DNA from: an uncultured Oscillospiraceae bacterium
GTDB taxonomy: Bacteria > Bacillota > Clostridia > Oscillospirales > Oscillospiraceae
DNA length: 51,541 nucleotides
Direction of reading: 5' to 3'
Assembly: GCA_910588365.1 (NCBI GenBank)
Contig: CAJUQS010000109.1
Coordinates: 1-51,541, forward strand
Below are positions 16,223 to 24,944 of this stretch, one piece after another. Position 1 is the stretch's first letter, and each line of letters begins with the position of its first letter. The notes beneath the pieces are model-generated. The model did not search any database. It was not told the DNA's origin and saw only the letters and a program-made list of their open reading frames with translations. A program made the position numbers and the translations under genes.

Positions 16223-17320
16223 ATGATCAGAAGCTATGACTGCAAGATCGTGCTGGCCGACGGCAGCGAGTACCCGGGCTACCGCTTCGGCGCCAGGGTG
16301 GACCAGGTGTGTGAAATCGTGTTCAATACCTCCATGGTGGGCTACCAGGAGATCGTGTCCGATCCGTCCTACACCGGGCAGCTTGTGGTGATGACCTACC
16401 CCATCATCGGCAACTACGGCGTCACCGACGAGGACTATGAGACCAAGACCCCCTCCATCGGCGGGCTGGTGGTCCGGGAGTACAACGATATCCCCAGCAA
16501 TTTCCGCTGCACCAAGACCCTCTCCGAGGTGCTGGAGGACCACGGCATCCCCGCCATCGAGGGGGTGGACACCCGCCGGCTGACCCGATCCATCCGGGAC
16601 CACGGCAGCCGCAAGGCCCTGCTCACCGGCATCGACGTGCCGGCGGAGGAGGCAGCGGCCCGCCTGGAGGCCGCCCGGCTGCGCCGGGACCAGGTCGCCC
16701 AGGTCAGCTGCCGCAAGCGCTGGTACGCCCGCACCTCCAACCACCGCTACAACGTGGTGGCCGTGGACTGCGGCATCAAGCTGAACATCGTCCGCTCCCT
16801 GAACCAGCGGGGGTGCAACGTCACCGTGGTGCCCTACGACACCCCGGCCAAGATCATCGAGGACATGGAGCCCGACGGCATCTTCCTCTCCAACGGCCCC
16901 GGGGACCCGGAGGACGTGACGCCGGTGATCGAGCTGGTGCGCCAGCTGCGGGGGAAGCGCCCCATCTTCGGCATCTGCCTGGGCCACCAGATGATCGCCC
17001 TGGCCTACGGCGGGCGGACCTATAAGCTGAAATTCGGCCACCGGGGCGGCAACCACCCGGTGAAGGAGCTGGCCACCGGCAAGCTGGAGATCACCAGCCA
17101 GAACCACTCCTACGCCGTGGACGCGGACTCCCTGGCCGGGACGGGGTTGGCTGCTACCCACGTCAACGTGCTGGACAACACGGTGGAGGGCCTGGCATGC
17201 CCCCGGGACAGGGTGTTCTCCGTCCAGTATCACCCGGAGAGCGCCCCCGGCCCCCAGGACAGCGGGTACCTCTTCGACCGGTTCATCGCCATGATGGAGG
17301 AGGAGAAGCGCCATGCCTAA
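16223..17320 (+). CDS. carA: Carbamoyl-phosphate synthase small subunit
   Basis: Glutaminase subunit that supplies ammonia to CarB for carbamoyl phosphate, used for pyrimidines and arginine. The start at 16223 is chosen for its AGGAGG site 7 nt upstream; upstream in-frame codons do not match the family. It has 365 residues. The class I amidotransferase triad is visible: Cys near residue 252 in GICLGHQ, and His and Glu in VQYHPESAPGP. The N-terminal FNTSMVGYQEI is typical of CarA. It overlaps carB by 8 nt. Confidence 0.97.
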   Translation: MIRSYDCKIVLADGSEYPGYRFGARVDQVCEIVFNTSMVGYQEIVSDPSYTGQLVVMTYPIIGNYGVTDEDYETKTPSIGGLVVREYNDIPSNFRCTKTLSEVLEDHGIPAIEGVDTRRLTRSIRDHGSRKALLTGIDVPAEEAAARLEAARLRRDQVAQVSCRKRWYARTSNHRYNVVAVDCGIKLNIVRSLNQRGCNVTVVPYDTPAKIIEDMEPDGIFLSNGPGDPEDVTPVIELVRQLRGKRPIFGICLGHQMIALAYGGRTYKLKFGHRGGNHPVKELATGKLEITSQNHSYAVDADSLAGTGLAATHVNVLDNTVEGLACPRDRVFSVQYHPESAPGPQDSGYLFDRFIAMMEEEKRHA

Positions 17321-20300
17321 GAGAACGGATTTGAGGAAGATTCTGGTCATCGGCTCCGGCCCCATCGTCATCGGGCAGGCTGCCGAGTTCGACTACGCCG
17401 GCACCCAGGCCTGCCTGGCCCTGCGGGAGGAGGGGTACGAGGTGGTCCTTGCCAACTCCAACCCCGCCACCATCATGACCGACACCACTGTGGCGGACAA
17501 GGTGTACATGGAGCCGCTGACGGTGGAGTATCTGGCCAAGATCCTCCGCTTCGAGCGGCCCGACGCCATCGTCCCCGGCATCGGGGGGCAGACGGGGCTG
17601 AACCTGGCCATGGAGCTCCAGCGCCAGGGCATCCTGGACGAGTGCGGCGTGGAGCTGCTGGGCACCAGCTATGAGAGCATCCAGCGGGCCGAGGACCGGG
17701 AGCTGTTCAAGGCGCTGTGCCTCCGCCTGGGCGAGCCGGTGGTCCCCTCCCGGATCACCCGCGGCCCCGACGAGGCGGCGGAGGCGGCTGCGGAGATCGG
17801 CTATCCGGTCATCCTCCGCCCGGCCTTTACCCTGGGGGGCACCGGCGGCGGCTTTGCCGGGGACGAGGAGGAGCTGCGGCTGATGATGAAGAACGCCCTG
17901 GAGCTCTCCCCCGTCCACCAGGTGCTCATCGAGAAGAGCATCAAGGGCTATAAGGAGATTGAATACGAGGTGATGCGCGACGCCAACGACACCGCCATCA
18001 CCATCTGCAACATGGAGAACATCGACCCTGTGGGCATCCACACCGGGGACTCCATCGTTGTCGCCCCCAGCCAGACGCTGACCAACAAGGAGTACCACCT
18101 CCTGCGCGACAGCGCCCTGCGCCTCATCCGCGCCCTGGAGATCGAGGGCGGGTGCAACGTCCAGTTCGCCCTGGACCCCCAGTCCTTCCAGTACTACGTC
18201 ATCGAGGTCAACCCCCGGGTGTCCCGCTCCTCCGCCCTGGCCAGCAAGGCCAGCGGCTACCCCATCGCCCGGGTGTCCGCCAAGATCTCCGTGGGGCTCC
18301 GCCTGGACGAGATCCGGATCGCCAACACCCCCGCCTGCTTCGAGCCCGCCCTGGACTACGTGGTCACCAAGATGCCCCGCTTCCCCTTTGACAAGTTCGG
18401 CTCCGCCAGCAACGTGCTCTCCACCCAGATGAAGGCCACCGGAGAGGTCATGGCCGTGGGCCGCACCCTGCAGGAGAGCATCCTCAAGGCCGTGCGCTCC
18501 CTGGAGGGCGGCGTGGGCCACATCTACATGGAGAAGTTCAACGACTGCACGGAGAAGGAGCTGCTGGACTATATCCGCCTGGGCACCGATGATCGCATCT
18601 TCGCCATCGCGGAGCTGATGAGCCGCCATACCGACCTGGGCCAGATCGCCACCGCCACCCAGATCGACATGCTGTTCCTGGACAAGATCTGCAACATCGT
18701 GCGCTACGAGGAGGAGATCAAGCAGCGCCCCTGGGACCCGGAGATTCTGCGCAAGGCCAAGCGCCGGGGCTTCTCGGACAGGGCCATGGCCTGGCTGTGG
18801 AAGTGCACCGAGCGGGAGGTGTACGACAGGCGCCGGGAGCTGGGCATCTTCCCGGTGTATAAGATGATCGACACCTGTGCCAGCGAGTTCGACAGCTACA
18901 TCCCCTACTTCTACTCCACCTACGAGGACGAGAACGAGTCCGTCGTCTCCGGCAATAAGAAGATCATCGTCCTGGGCTCCGGCCCCATCCGCATCGGCCA
19001 GGGGGTGGAGTTCGACTACTCCACCGTCCACGCCGTCCAGACCATCAAGAAGAGCGGCTACGACGCCATTATCATCAACAACAACCCCGAGACTGTCTCC
19101 ACCGACTACACCTGCTCCGACAAGCTCTACTTCGAGCCTCTGACGGTGGAGGACGTGATGAACATCGTCGAGCTAGAGAAGCCCGAGGGGGTCATTGCCT
19201 CCCTGGGGGGACAGACCGCCATCAACCTGGCCCAGCCCCTGCGGGACCACGGCGTGAAAATCATCGGCACGGACTGCGCCGCCATCGAGCGGGCCGAGGA
19301 CCGGAAGATCTTCGAGCAGGTCCTCCACCAGCTGGACATCCCCCAGCCCCGGGGCGAGGCCGTCACCAACATCGAGGACGGCGTCCGGGCCGCCGGGGAG
19401 ATCGGCTACCCGGTTCTCGTGCGCCCCTCCTTCGTGCTGGGGGGCCGGGCCATGGAGATTGTTGCCAACGAGGAGATGCTCCGCCGGTACCTGAAAAACG
19501 CCGTGGAGGTGGACGCGGACAAGCCCGTGCTGGTGGACAAGTACATCATCGGCAAGGAGGTGGAGGTGGACGCCATCTGTGACGGGACGGACGTGTTCGT
19601 GCCCGGCATCATGGAGCTGGTGGAGCGCACCGGCGTCCACTCCGGGGACTCGGTCAGCGTCTACCCCGCCTTCTCCATCTCCCAGGACGTAAAGGAGGTC
19701 ATCCTGGACTACACCAGGAAGCTGGGCCTGGGCATCGGCATCGTGGGGCTGTACAACATCCAGTTCATCGTGGACCGGCAGGAGAAGGTGTACATCATCG
19801 AGGTCAACCCCCGCTCCTCCCGGACCGTCCCCTTCCTCTCCAAGGCCACCGGCTGGTCCCTGGCGGACATCGCCACCAAGGTCATATTGGGGGAGAGCCT
19901 CCGGGACCAGGGCATCACCGAGCTCTACCCGGCGGAGAAAAAGCGCTGGTACTGCAAGGTCCCGGTATTCTCCTTCAGCAAGCTCTCCGGCCTGGACACC
20001 TATCTCTCCCCGGAGATGAAGTCCACCGGCGAGGCCATCGGCTACGACGACAGCCTGCCCTACGCCCTCTACAAGGCCATGCAGGCCGCGGGCATGAAGC
20101 TGCAGGATCACGGCACGGTCCTCCTCTCCATCTGCCCCGAGGATCTGGAGGAGGCCCTGCCCCTGGTGGGCCGGTTCTACTACCTGGGCTTCAACATCGA
20201 GGCCACCACCGGCACCGCCCGCTTCCTCAAGGAGCGCGGCATCCGCACCCGGGTCCGCCGGGACTACACTGAGGACCCCGCCGACATCACCGAGGCCATG

Positions 20301-20492
20301 CGCAGCGGCAAGGCGGCCTACCTCATCAACACCCGCAACCCCCGCTCCGCCGAGCACGTCAGCGCCGGGGTGGAGATGCGCCGCCTGGCCATTGAGAACA
20401 ACGTCACCACCTTCACCTCCCTGGACACCGTCCGGGCCCTGCTGGACGTGCTGGAGGCCATCTCCAGCCGGATCTCCACCATTGACGCGTGA
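17313..20492 (+). CDS. carB: Carbamoyl-phosphate synthase large subunit
   Basis: Makes carbamoyl phosphate from bicarbonate, ATP and channelled ammonia. The 1059-residue protein has the two homologous ATP-grasp halves, each opening with a GSGPI.IGQ..EFDY motif (near residues 12 and 552), IEVNPRVSRSSALASKA in the first and IEVNPRSSRTVPFLSKATG in the second, and a C-terminal MGS-like allosteric domain of about 130 residues. Length is normal for the family. It is translationally coupled to carA, and a gene-end repeat element begins 15 nt after its stop. Confidence 0.97.
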   Translation: MPKRTDLRKILVIGSGPIVIGQAAEFDYAGTQACLALREEGYEVVLANSNPATIMTDTTVADKVYMEPLTVEYLAKILRFERPDAIVPGIGGQTGLNLAMELQRQGILDECGVELLGTSYESIQRAEDRELFKALCLRLGEPVVPSRITRGPDEAAEAAAEIGYPVILRPAFTLGGTGGGFAGDEEELRLMMKNALELSPVHQVLIEKSIKGYKEIEYEVMRDANDTAITICNMENIDPVGIHTGDSIVVAPSQTLTNKEYHLLRDSALRLIRALEIEGGCNVQFALDPQSFQYYVIEVNPRVSRSSALASKASGYPIARVSAKISVGLRLDEIRIANTPACFEPALDYVVTKMPRFPFDKFGSASNVLSTQMKATGEVMAVGRTLQESILKAVRSLEGGVGHIYMEKFNDCTEKELLDYIRLGTDDRIFAIAELMSRHTDLGQIATATQIDMLFLDKICNIVRYEEEIKQRPWDPEILRKAKRRGFSDRAMAWLWKCTEREVYDRRRELGIFPVYKMIDTCASEFDSYIPYFYSTYEDENESVVSGNKKIIVLGSGPIRIGQGVEFDYSTVHAVQTIKKSGYDAIIINNNPETVSTDYTCSDKLYFEPLTVEDVMNIVELEKPEGVIASLGGQTAINLAQPLRDHGVKIIGTDCAAIERAEDRKIFEQVLHQLDIPQPRGEAVTNIEDGVRAAGEIGYPVLVRPSFVLGGRAMEIVANEEMLRRYLKNAVEVDADKPVLVDKYIIGKEVEVDAICDGTDVFVPGIMELVERTGVHSGDSVSVYPAFSISQDVKEVILDYTRKLGLGIGIVGLYNIQFIVDRQEKVYIIEVNPRSSRTVPFLSKATGWSLADIATKVILGESLRDQGITELYPAEKKRWYCKVPVFSFSKLSGLDTYLSPEMKSTGEAIGYDDSLPYALYKAMQAAGMKLQDHGTVLLSICPEDLEEALPLVGRFYYLGFNIEATTGTARFLKERGIRTRVRRDYTEDPADITEAMRSGKAAYLINTRNPRSAEHVSAGVEMRRLAIENNVTTFTSLDTVRALLDVLEAISSRISTIDA

Positions 20493-20506
20493 CACCGCGA
20501 TACCGC

Positions 20507-20571
20507 GATACTTTTTCTTTGAAAAGAAAAAGTATCCAAAAAGAAACTTTTGGCGCAAAACTGCGTTTTGC
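20507..20571 (+). repeat. Gene-end composite hairpin element, copy 2 (after carB)
   Basis: A perfect 14-bp palindrome with arms GATACTTTTTCTTT (20507-20536), the spacer CAAAAAGAAACTTTTGG, and GCAAAAC-TGC-GTTTTGC (20555-20571). The order and spacer match the reverse complement of 1919-1978, so both copies follow the stop codon of their gene in the same orientation. It may act as a terminator for carAB. Confidence 0.7.
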
Positions 20572-20716
20572 TTAGAAGCTGTACCAATAGGCGCCGGATA
20601 AAAAGTTTTTGAGATTTTAGACTTTTGTAACATTCTCTGCTGGTTTTGTTAACAACCTTCGGGTATCCTTAATCTTGCAAGTGACAAGACTTCTTTTTCA
20701 TCTGATCCTCCAAACC

Positions 20717-20758
20717 ATAAGGAAGCCAGGGGGCCCTCGGGCCCCCTGGCTTCCTTAT
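20717..20758. terminator. Strong 20-bp hairpin between carB and the small membrane cluster
   Basis: ATAAGGAAGCCAGGGGGCCC and its exact complement are separated by TC. It lies 10 nt beyond the stop of the minus-strand gene at 20768 and between convergent genes, so a bidirectional terminator is likely. Confidence 0.65.
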
Positions 20759-20767
20759 TCCCCGCCT

Positions 20768-21088
20768 TCAGCGCTTTCCGTGAAACAGCCTTCCTGTCAG
20801 GTTTCCCGCCAGGACAATGGCCGCGTAGACAACGGCGTAGCTCCAGGCGGACGCGTTGTAGTAGAGCGGGACCGCCGGCACAAACAGGACCAGCGCCGCC
20901 GCCGGGAGCAGCGGGCTGAAGCCCACACGCAGGCCGCACACCAATGCCGCGATGAACGCGGCCAGCGGCATGACGCACAGCATGAGGAGCATGGCGCTCC
21001 CCGTATCCCTCATCAGAAGGGGCAGGAGGTAAAAGTCCGCCGCCAGTACGGCGAGGCAGGGGATAAGCGCCGTGAGTTTCTTCTTCAT
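20768..21088 (-). CDS. Small multi-spanning membrane protein, unknown function
   Basis: A 106-residue hydrophobic protein with about four membrane segments: LIPCLAVLAADFYLLPLL, AMLLMLCVMPLAAFIAALVCG, FSPLLPAAALVLFVPAVPLYY and YAVVYAAIVLAGNLTG. It ends with a short basic tail. I do not recognise the family with certainty. Its ATG overlaps the stop of the XRE regulator in an ATGA arrangement, so it is the last gene of a coupled cluster of regulator plus membrane proteins. Such clusters often encode stress or peptide-response functions, but nothing here shows the role. Confidence 0.75.
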   Translation of the reverse strand: MKKKLTALIPCLAVLAADFYLLPLLMRDTGSAMLLMLCVMPLAAFIAALVCGLRVGFSPLLPAAALVLFVPAVPLYYNASAWSYAVVYAAIVLAGNLTGRLFHGKR

Positions 21089-21285
21089 GTTCCGTCCTCC
21101 AATTGGAAAAGTTCCTCAACGGTGGTTTGCAGGTGCCGGGCCAGCTTCATGGCCAGCTCAAGGGTGGGGTTGTACTTGTTGTTCTCCACCGCGATGATCG
21201 TCTGCCGGGAGACGCCCAGGGCCGCCGCCAGATCCTCCTGGCGGTACCCCTTCGCCTTGCGCAGCTCCTTGATTCGGTTCGTCAT
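21085..21285 (-). CDS. XRE-family transcriptional regulator
   Basis: A 66-residue protein that is essentially one helix-turn-helix domain: IKELRKAKGYRQEDLAAALG, then VSRQTIIAVENNKYNPTLELAMKLA, the recognition-helix region typical of the YozG/Cro-like minimal XRE regulators. It is encoded between two membrane proteins, overlapping both by 4 nt (ATGA). The cluster promoter upstream of 21881 is bracketed by two copies of a palindrome, GTYAAGAGCTCTTRAC with one mismatch in one copy, plausible operators for this protein. Autoregulation is inferred. Confidence 0.88.
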   Translation of the reverse strand: MTNRIKELRKAKGYRQEDLAAALGVSRQTIIAVENNKYNPTLELAMKLARHLQTTVEELFQLEDGT

Positions 21286-21647
21286 ACCCGGACGCCCAGA
21301 ATCGCGACGGCCGTCACCGCCGCCGCCAGGACCCCCGCGGCCGCGCAGGCCAGCACCACCATCCGGGCCAGCGGCCCCGTCTCACAGGAGTCCTCATCGT
21401 CCTTCACCGCGTTCCGGGTCAGCGCCATCTGAGAGAAGGACTGGATCAGCGCCGCCGCGCCCAGCAGCAGGCATGGAAGCAGGTTCAGCCTGGTGTGGTG
21501 GATATACACCCGGCAGCTCTCGTACAGGGACCAGCACAGCAGCGCGGCCACCAGAAACAGGTAGGCGTTGCGCTGGGCCCGAAAGAGAATGAACCGCTCC
21601 ATCTCGTCCGGCTTGCGCAGCCCCAGCTTTTTCCAAAATCTGTTCAT
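21282..21647 (-). CDS. Membrane protein, unknown function
   Basis: 121 residues with the start placed at 21647, where GGAGGG lies 6 nt upstream. The N-terminus is polar (FWKKLGLRKPDEMERF), followed by AYLFLVAALLCWSLYESC, LNLLPCLLLGAAALIQSFSQMAL, a short acidic loop and a final membrane segment MVVLACAAAGVLAAAVTAVAILG. The overall layout resembles small DUF-type proteins encoded beside YozG-like regulators. Its stop overlaps the regulator start by 4 nt. Function unknown. Confidence 0.72.
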   Translation of the reverse strand: MNRFWKKLGLRKPDEMERFILFRAQRNAYLFLVAALLCWSLYESCRVYIHHTRLNLLPCLLLGAAALIQSFSQMALTRNAVKDDEDSCETGPLARMVVLACAAAGVLAAAVTAVAILGVRV

Positions 21648-21695
21648 GACATTCCCTCCGGACATATTGTCCTCTCTGTTCTCGTGTTCCAGCTC

Positions 21696-21881
21696 CTATT
21701 TCCTGCGGGGCGCGGCAAACAGGAGCACCATGACGGCCCCATAGACCGCATAGATAAAATAGGTGACAGAATTGCTCCACGGAAAGCCCGCCTCCGGGTG
21801 GGTGAAGGCGAAGGCCAAAAAGGCCAGCGCAAGCACCAGCATGGCGGACGCGATGATTCGGGATGTTTTTCTGGACAGCAT
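21696..21881 (-). CDS. Small two-pass membrane protein
   Basis: 61 residues starting at 21881 (GAGGGGG upstream). It has two hydrophobic segments, IIASAMLVLALAFLAFAF and SVTYFIYAVYGAVMVLLFAA, and a basic C-terminus PRRK. It is the first gene of the small membrane cluster, 48 nt before the next gene. No family recognised. Confidence 0.6.
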   Translation of the reverse strand: MLSRKTSRIIASAMLVLALAFLAFAFTHPEAGFPWSNSVTYFIYAVYGAVMVLLFAAPRRK

Positions 21882-21926
21882 CGTCTTATCCCCCTCTCTC
21901 CCGGTATCTGTCAGGCACGCCAAAAA

Positions 21927-21989
21927 GTAAAGAGCTCTTAACATTTCCCATCTTAGCACAGCGGCGGCAAAATGTCAAGAGCTCTTAAC
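21927..21989 (-). promoter_or_regulatory. Promoter of the small membrane cluster with two operators
   Basis: Minus-strand TTGACA (21973-21978), 17-bp spacer, TAAGAT (21950-21955). Operator 1, GTAAAGAGCTCTTAAC (21927-21942), covers the predicted start. Operator 2, GTCAAGAGCTCTTAAC (21974-21989), overlaps the -35. A repressor bound at both would occlude the promoter. Confidence 0.75.
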
Positions 21990-22047
21990 ATATTTGATGC
22001 GCCGCGCCCCTCCCCGGACGCCGGTCCGGGACTTTTGCAGAAAGCTC

Positions 22048-22078
22048 TTGACTTGGAGTCCACTCCATAGGCTATAAT
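22048..22078 (+). promoter_or_regulatory. MerR-type promoter of the DUF362 gene
   Basis: TTGACT (22048-22053) and a perfect TATAAT (22073-22078) are 19 bp apart. The dyad TGGAGT-CC-ACTCCA (22054-22067) lies inside the spacer. Over-long spacers holding a dyad are the hallmark of MerR-family activated promoters. A half-site of the neighbouring GTYAAGAGCTCTTRAC operator overlaps the -35 (AGCTCTTGAC, 22043-22052). No merR-like gene is in the window. Confidence 0.65.
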
Positions 22079-22133
22079 ACTGGCATCTGCAAGGGCCGCA
22101 GCGTCAAATCTTTTTATCTAAAGGAGTCAGAAT

Positions 22134-23012
22134 ATGGAAAAGGCAAAGGTTTATTTTACGGAGGAAATCACCCCCGCTTCCCTCCAGAAGATCTATCACG
22201 CCCTGGGCGTCAGCCTCAAGGGCAAGGTGGCCGTGAAGATCTCCACCGGCGAGCCCGGCGGCCACAACTTCCTCCAGCCCGCCCTCATCGCCCCCCTGGT
22301 TCAGGAGCTGAACGGCACCATCGTGGAGTGCAACACCGCCTACGCCGGCCGGCGCAACACCAGCGAGGCCCACTGGCAGACCTTCAAGGACCACGGCTTT
22401 GCGGACATCGCCCCCTGCGACCTCATGGACGAGGACGGGGACATGGCACTGCCCATCACCGGCGGCAAGCGCATCCACGAGAACTTCGTGGGCAGGAACC
22501 TGGCCAACTACGACTCCATGCTGATGCTCTCCCACTTCAAGGGCCACCCCATGGCCGGACTGGGCGGCGCGCTGAAGAACATGTCCATCGGCGTGGCCTC
22601 CGCCCGGGGCAAGCAGTGGATCCACACCTCCGGCAGCGGCGAGACCTCCTTCGATGCCCTGATGAATTCGGATCACGACGGCTTCCTGGAGTCCATGGCC
22701 GACGCCGATCAGTCCGTCATGGCCTACATGGGGACGAAGAACATCGTCTATATCAACGTGGCCAACCGCCTGAGCGTGGACTGCGACTGCTGCGCCGCCC
22801 CGGCGGACCCGGAGATGATGGACATCGGCATTTTCGCCTCCCTGGACCCCGTGGCCGTGGATCAGGCCTGCGTGGACGCGGTCTACGCCTCCAAGGACCA
22901 GGGCAAGGCCGCCCTCATCGAGCGCATGGAGTCCCGCAACGGCGTACTCACCATCCAGGCCGCCGAGAATCTGAGCCTGGGTACACGGGAGTACGAGATC
23001 GTCCGCATCTGA
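22134..23012 (+). CDS. DUF362 domain protein
   Basis: 292-residue cytoplasmic protein of the DUF362 family, seen in anaerobes and often linked with iron-sulfur or redox functions. Family runs visible are KVAVKISTGEPGGHNFLQP, VECNTAYAGRRN, LSHFKGHPMAGLGGALKNMSIG and SLDPVAVDQACVDAVY. Many relatives carry a C-terminal 4Fe-4S ferredoxin domain. Here no CxxCxxC ferredoxin motif is present; the only cysteine cluster is CDCCAAP near residue 222. AAGGAG lies 7 nt before the ATG. It is a single-gene unit between a MerR-type promoter and a hairpin at 23074-23104. The substrate is unknown. Confidence 0.85.
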   Translation: MEKAKVYFTEEITPASLQKIYHALGVSLKGKVAVKISTGEPGGHNFLQPALIAPLVQELNGTIVECNTAYAGRRNTSEAHWQTFKDHGFADIAPCDLMDEDGDMALPITGGKRIHENFVGRNLANYDSMLMLSHFKGHPMAGLGGALKNMSIGVASARGKQWIHTSGSGETSFDALMNSDHDGFLESMADADQSVMAYMGTKNIVYINVANRLSVDCDCCAAPADPEMMDIGIFASLDPVAVDQACVDAVYASKDQGKAALIERMESRNGVLTIQAAENLSLGTREYEIVRI

Positions 23013-23073
23013 CATCTGTCTGAAGGCGGCGTCAAGGTATCTTTTTCCGGAATTCTACAGCTTGGAATCAGCA

Positions 23074-23104
23074 GAGAGGGGAACGGGCAGCCCGTTCCCC
23101 TCTC
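23074..23104. terminator. Hairpin between DUF362 and the LxxG protein gene
   Basis: GAGAGGGGAACGGG and its exact complement around a 3-nt loop. It lies between convergent genes and probably serves both. Confidence 0.6.
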
Positions 23105-23117
23105 CATTTGTCCCCTC

Positions 23118-24944
23118 TCAGTTTTCCTTGATCGCCTGGGTGCGGTAGACGAACTTCACCTGGTCCTCCGCTCCGCCGTTTCCGGAGAAGGAGGTATAGC
23201 TCCCGGCCGCGTCGGCGACGGCGCGGATCCGATCCGTCAGGCCGGCCAGATCGCCGTCCACCGCGTCCACCAGCTTCTGGATGCCCTTCTCGTCAAATTC
23301 CCGCAGTCCGCCGGAGAGCTCCCCCGCCCCGTCCCGGAGCTGGGTGATGCCGCCGGTCAGGGCCGGGACGCCGCTCTGGAGCTGGACGAGGCCCCCGCGC
23401 AGCTGGGCCGCACCGTCCGCCAGCTGGACCGCGCCCTCCCGCAGGGCTCCCGCGCCCGCGCTCAGCTGCCCAGCGCCTGCACGGAGCTCGTCCGCGCCTG
23501 CCTGGAGCCGGGCTGTGCCGTCCGCGAGGCCCGCTGCCCCCTCCGCGGCCTGGGCGACGCCCGCCGTATAGCCCGCAAGCCCCTGGCAGAAGGCGCTGTA
23601 GCTGTCCAGGGACGCCTTCAGCCCGGCCACCTGCTTCCCGGCGGGCGTCCCCTTCAGGGAGGCGGACACCCCGTCCAGCACCTGGGCATAGTTCTCCGCC
23701 GTCAGGGCCGGAACCTCACCGCCGGCGGCCCTCAGCTGGCTCTCCGCCGAGGCGAGGAGTGTCTCAAAGACCTTCTGGGCGCCGCCGTTCAGGGTGTCGT
23801 TCTGGGCGGCCAGGGTCTCCAGCCCCTGGTCCAGGGCCTTGGCACCCTCGTCCAGCTGCTGTACGCCCAGGCCCAGGGTCCCGGCCCCCTCCTTCAGCTC
23901 CTCCGCGCCTGTGTGGAGCGCGCCCGCGCCCTCCTTGAGTTCGTCCGTCCCCTGACAGAGGCCGTCCGCCCCCTCCGCCAGCTGGTCAATGCCGCCGGCC
24001 AGCTGGCCTGACCGCTCCAGCAGCTCGCTCAGGCCGTCGCGGAGCTGGTCAGAGCCGTCCATCAGCTGATCCATGGCGTCGGCCAGCTCCCGGAGGGACC
24101 CGCTCAGATCGCCGGCATCGTCCAGCTTCCCGGTGTCGAGGTCCGAGAAGAAGCTGCCGTCGGCAATGGTAAAGGTCTCGGCCAGGCGGAAGTCCGTGAC
24201 GTCGGCACGCACCTCCACGCTGTCCGGGATCTCCAGCTTCCCGCTGTCCAGGTCCAGACTCTCCTGAAGGCCCGGAAAGGCGATGCCGGCCGCCACCGTG
24301 CGGCTCCCGTCGCTGTAGATCCGGCCGCTGGAGATCTCCACGTTGGTGAATACGTCGTTGTCCAGCACCATGCCGGTAAGCATGGCGAAGGGGACATAGA
24401 TCCGCTCCATCCGGCCGTCAAGCTCCACCTCCCGGTACTGGCGGTTGACATAGTCAAAGCGGATGACCACATGGCCGCTCTTCCCCGCCAGCTCCCCAGC
24501 CGTCACGGTTTTGCCGTCCAGTGTGTAGGAGATCCTCATCTCCACCGGCAGCGCCCCGTCCGAAACGCCCTGGCAGTAGATGTCCCTCCCCTGGGCGTCC
24601 CAGACCACGGCCCCGTCCTGAAGGGCGGCGCTCTCGTTCCCCTTCACGTTCTCCAGCCCCGCAAGGCCGGCGGGGCCGGCCAGCGCGGCGCTTCCCGCGG
24701 TATTTTTCAGCCAGTCGCTGACGATCACCTTTTCCACGCCGCCGTCGGACCCGGCCAGCACGTATACGGTTTCATCCTTCACGGGGGCGGCGGCGTCAGC
24801 CGCCGCTGCCGCCCGGGAGACAGCGGGAAGCGGGGCGGCGCTCTCGCTGCCCGAGGCCAGGGCGCTGTACGCGCCGCCCATGCCGGTCAGTACAAGTGCC
24901 GCGCACAGGCAGGGCACCGTGATCTTCATAACGGACTTTTTCAT
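23118..24944 (-). CDS. Secreted LxxG heptad-repeat protein (YhgE-like), partner of MMPL transporter
   Basis: 608 residues with the start at 24944, where ATGA overlaps the stop of the MMPL gene and AGGAGG lies about 10 nt upstream. A signal peptide (residues 1-30, VPCLCAALVLTGMGGAYSALA) leads an extracytoplasmic domain. From about residue 230 to 560 many short repeats of the type L-x-x-G follow (ADGTARL, GAGQL, GAVQLADGAAQL), as found in YhgE/Pip-type proteins, predicted to form a long helical stalk. No C-terminal membrane segment is seen, unlike YhgE. Its pairing with an RND/MMPL permease suggests a periplasm-side or cell-wall adaptor for lipid or drug export. Function inferred. Confidence 0.82.
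   Translation of the reverse strand: MKKSVMKITVPCLCAALVLTGMGGAYSALASGSESAAPLPAVSRAAAAADAAAPVKDETVYVLAGSDGGVEKVIVSDWLKNTAGSAALAGPAGLAGLENVKGNESAALQDGAVVWDAQGRDIYCQGVSDGALPVEMRISYTLDGKTVTAGELAGKSGHVVIRFDYVNRQYREVELDGRMERIYVPFAMLTGMVLDNDVFTNVEISSGRIYSDGSRTVAAGIAFPGLQESLDLDSGKLEIPDSVEVRADVTDFRLAETFTIADGSFFSDLDTGKLDDAGDLSGSLRELADAMDQLMDGSDQLRDGLSELLERSGQLAGGIDQLAEGADGLCQGTDELKEGAGALHTGAEELKEGAGTLGLGVQQLDEGAKALDQGLETLAAQNDTLNGGAQKVFETLLASAESQLRAAGGEVPALTAENYAQVLDGVSASLKGTPAGKQVAGLKASLDSYSAFCQGLAGYTAGVAQAAEGAAGLADGTARLQAGADELRAGAGQLSAGAGALREGAVQLADGAAQLRGGLVQLQSGVPALTGGITQLRDGAGELSGGLREFDEKGIQKLVDAVDGDLAGLTDRIRAVADAAGSYTSFSGNGGAEDQVKFVYRTQAIKEN

Noticed and set aside
16035..16226. 63-codon frame in the carA leader as a leader peptide
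   Set aside because: It overlaps the carA start in another frame and has no cluster of regulatory codons; a coding role is not supported.
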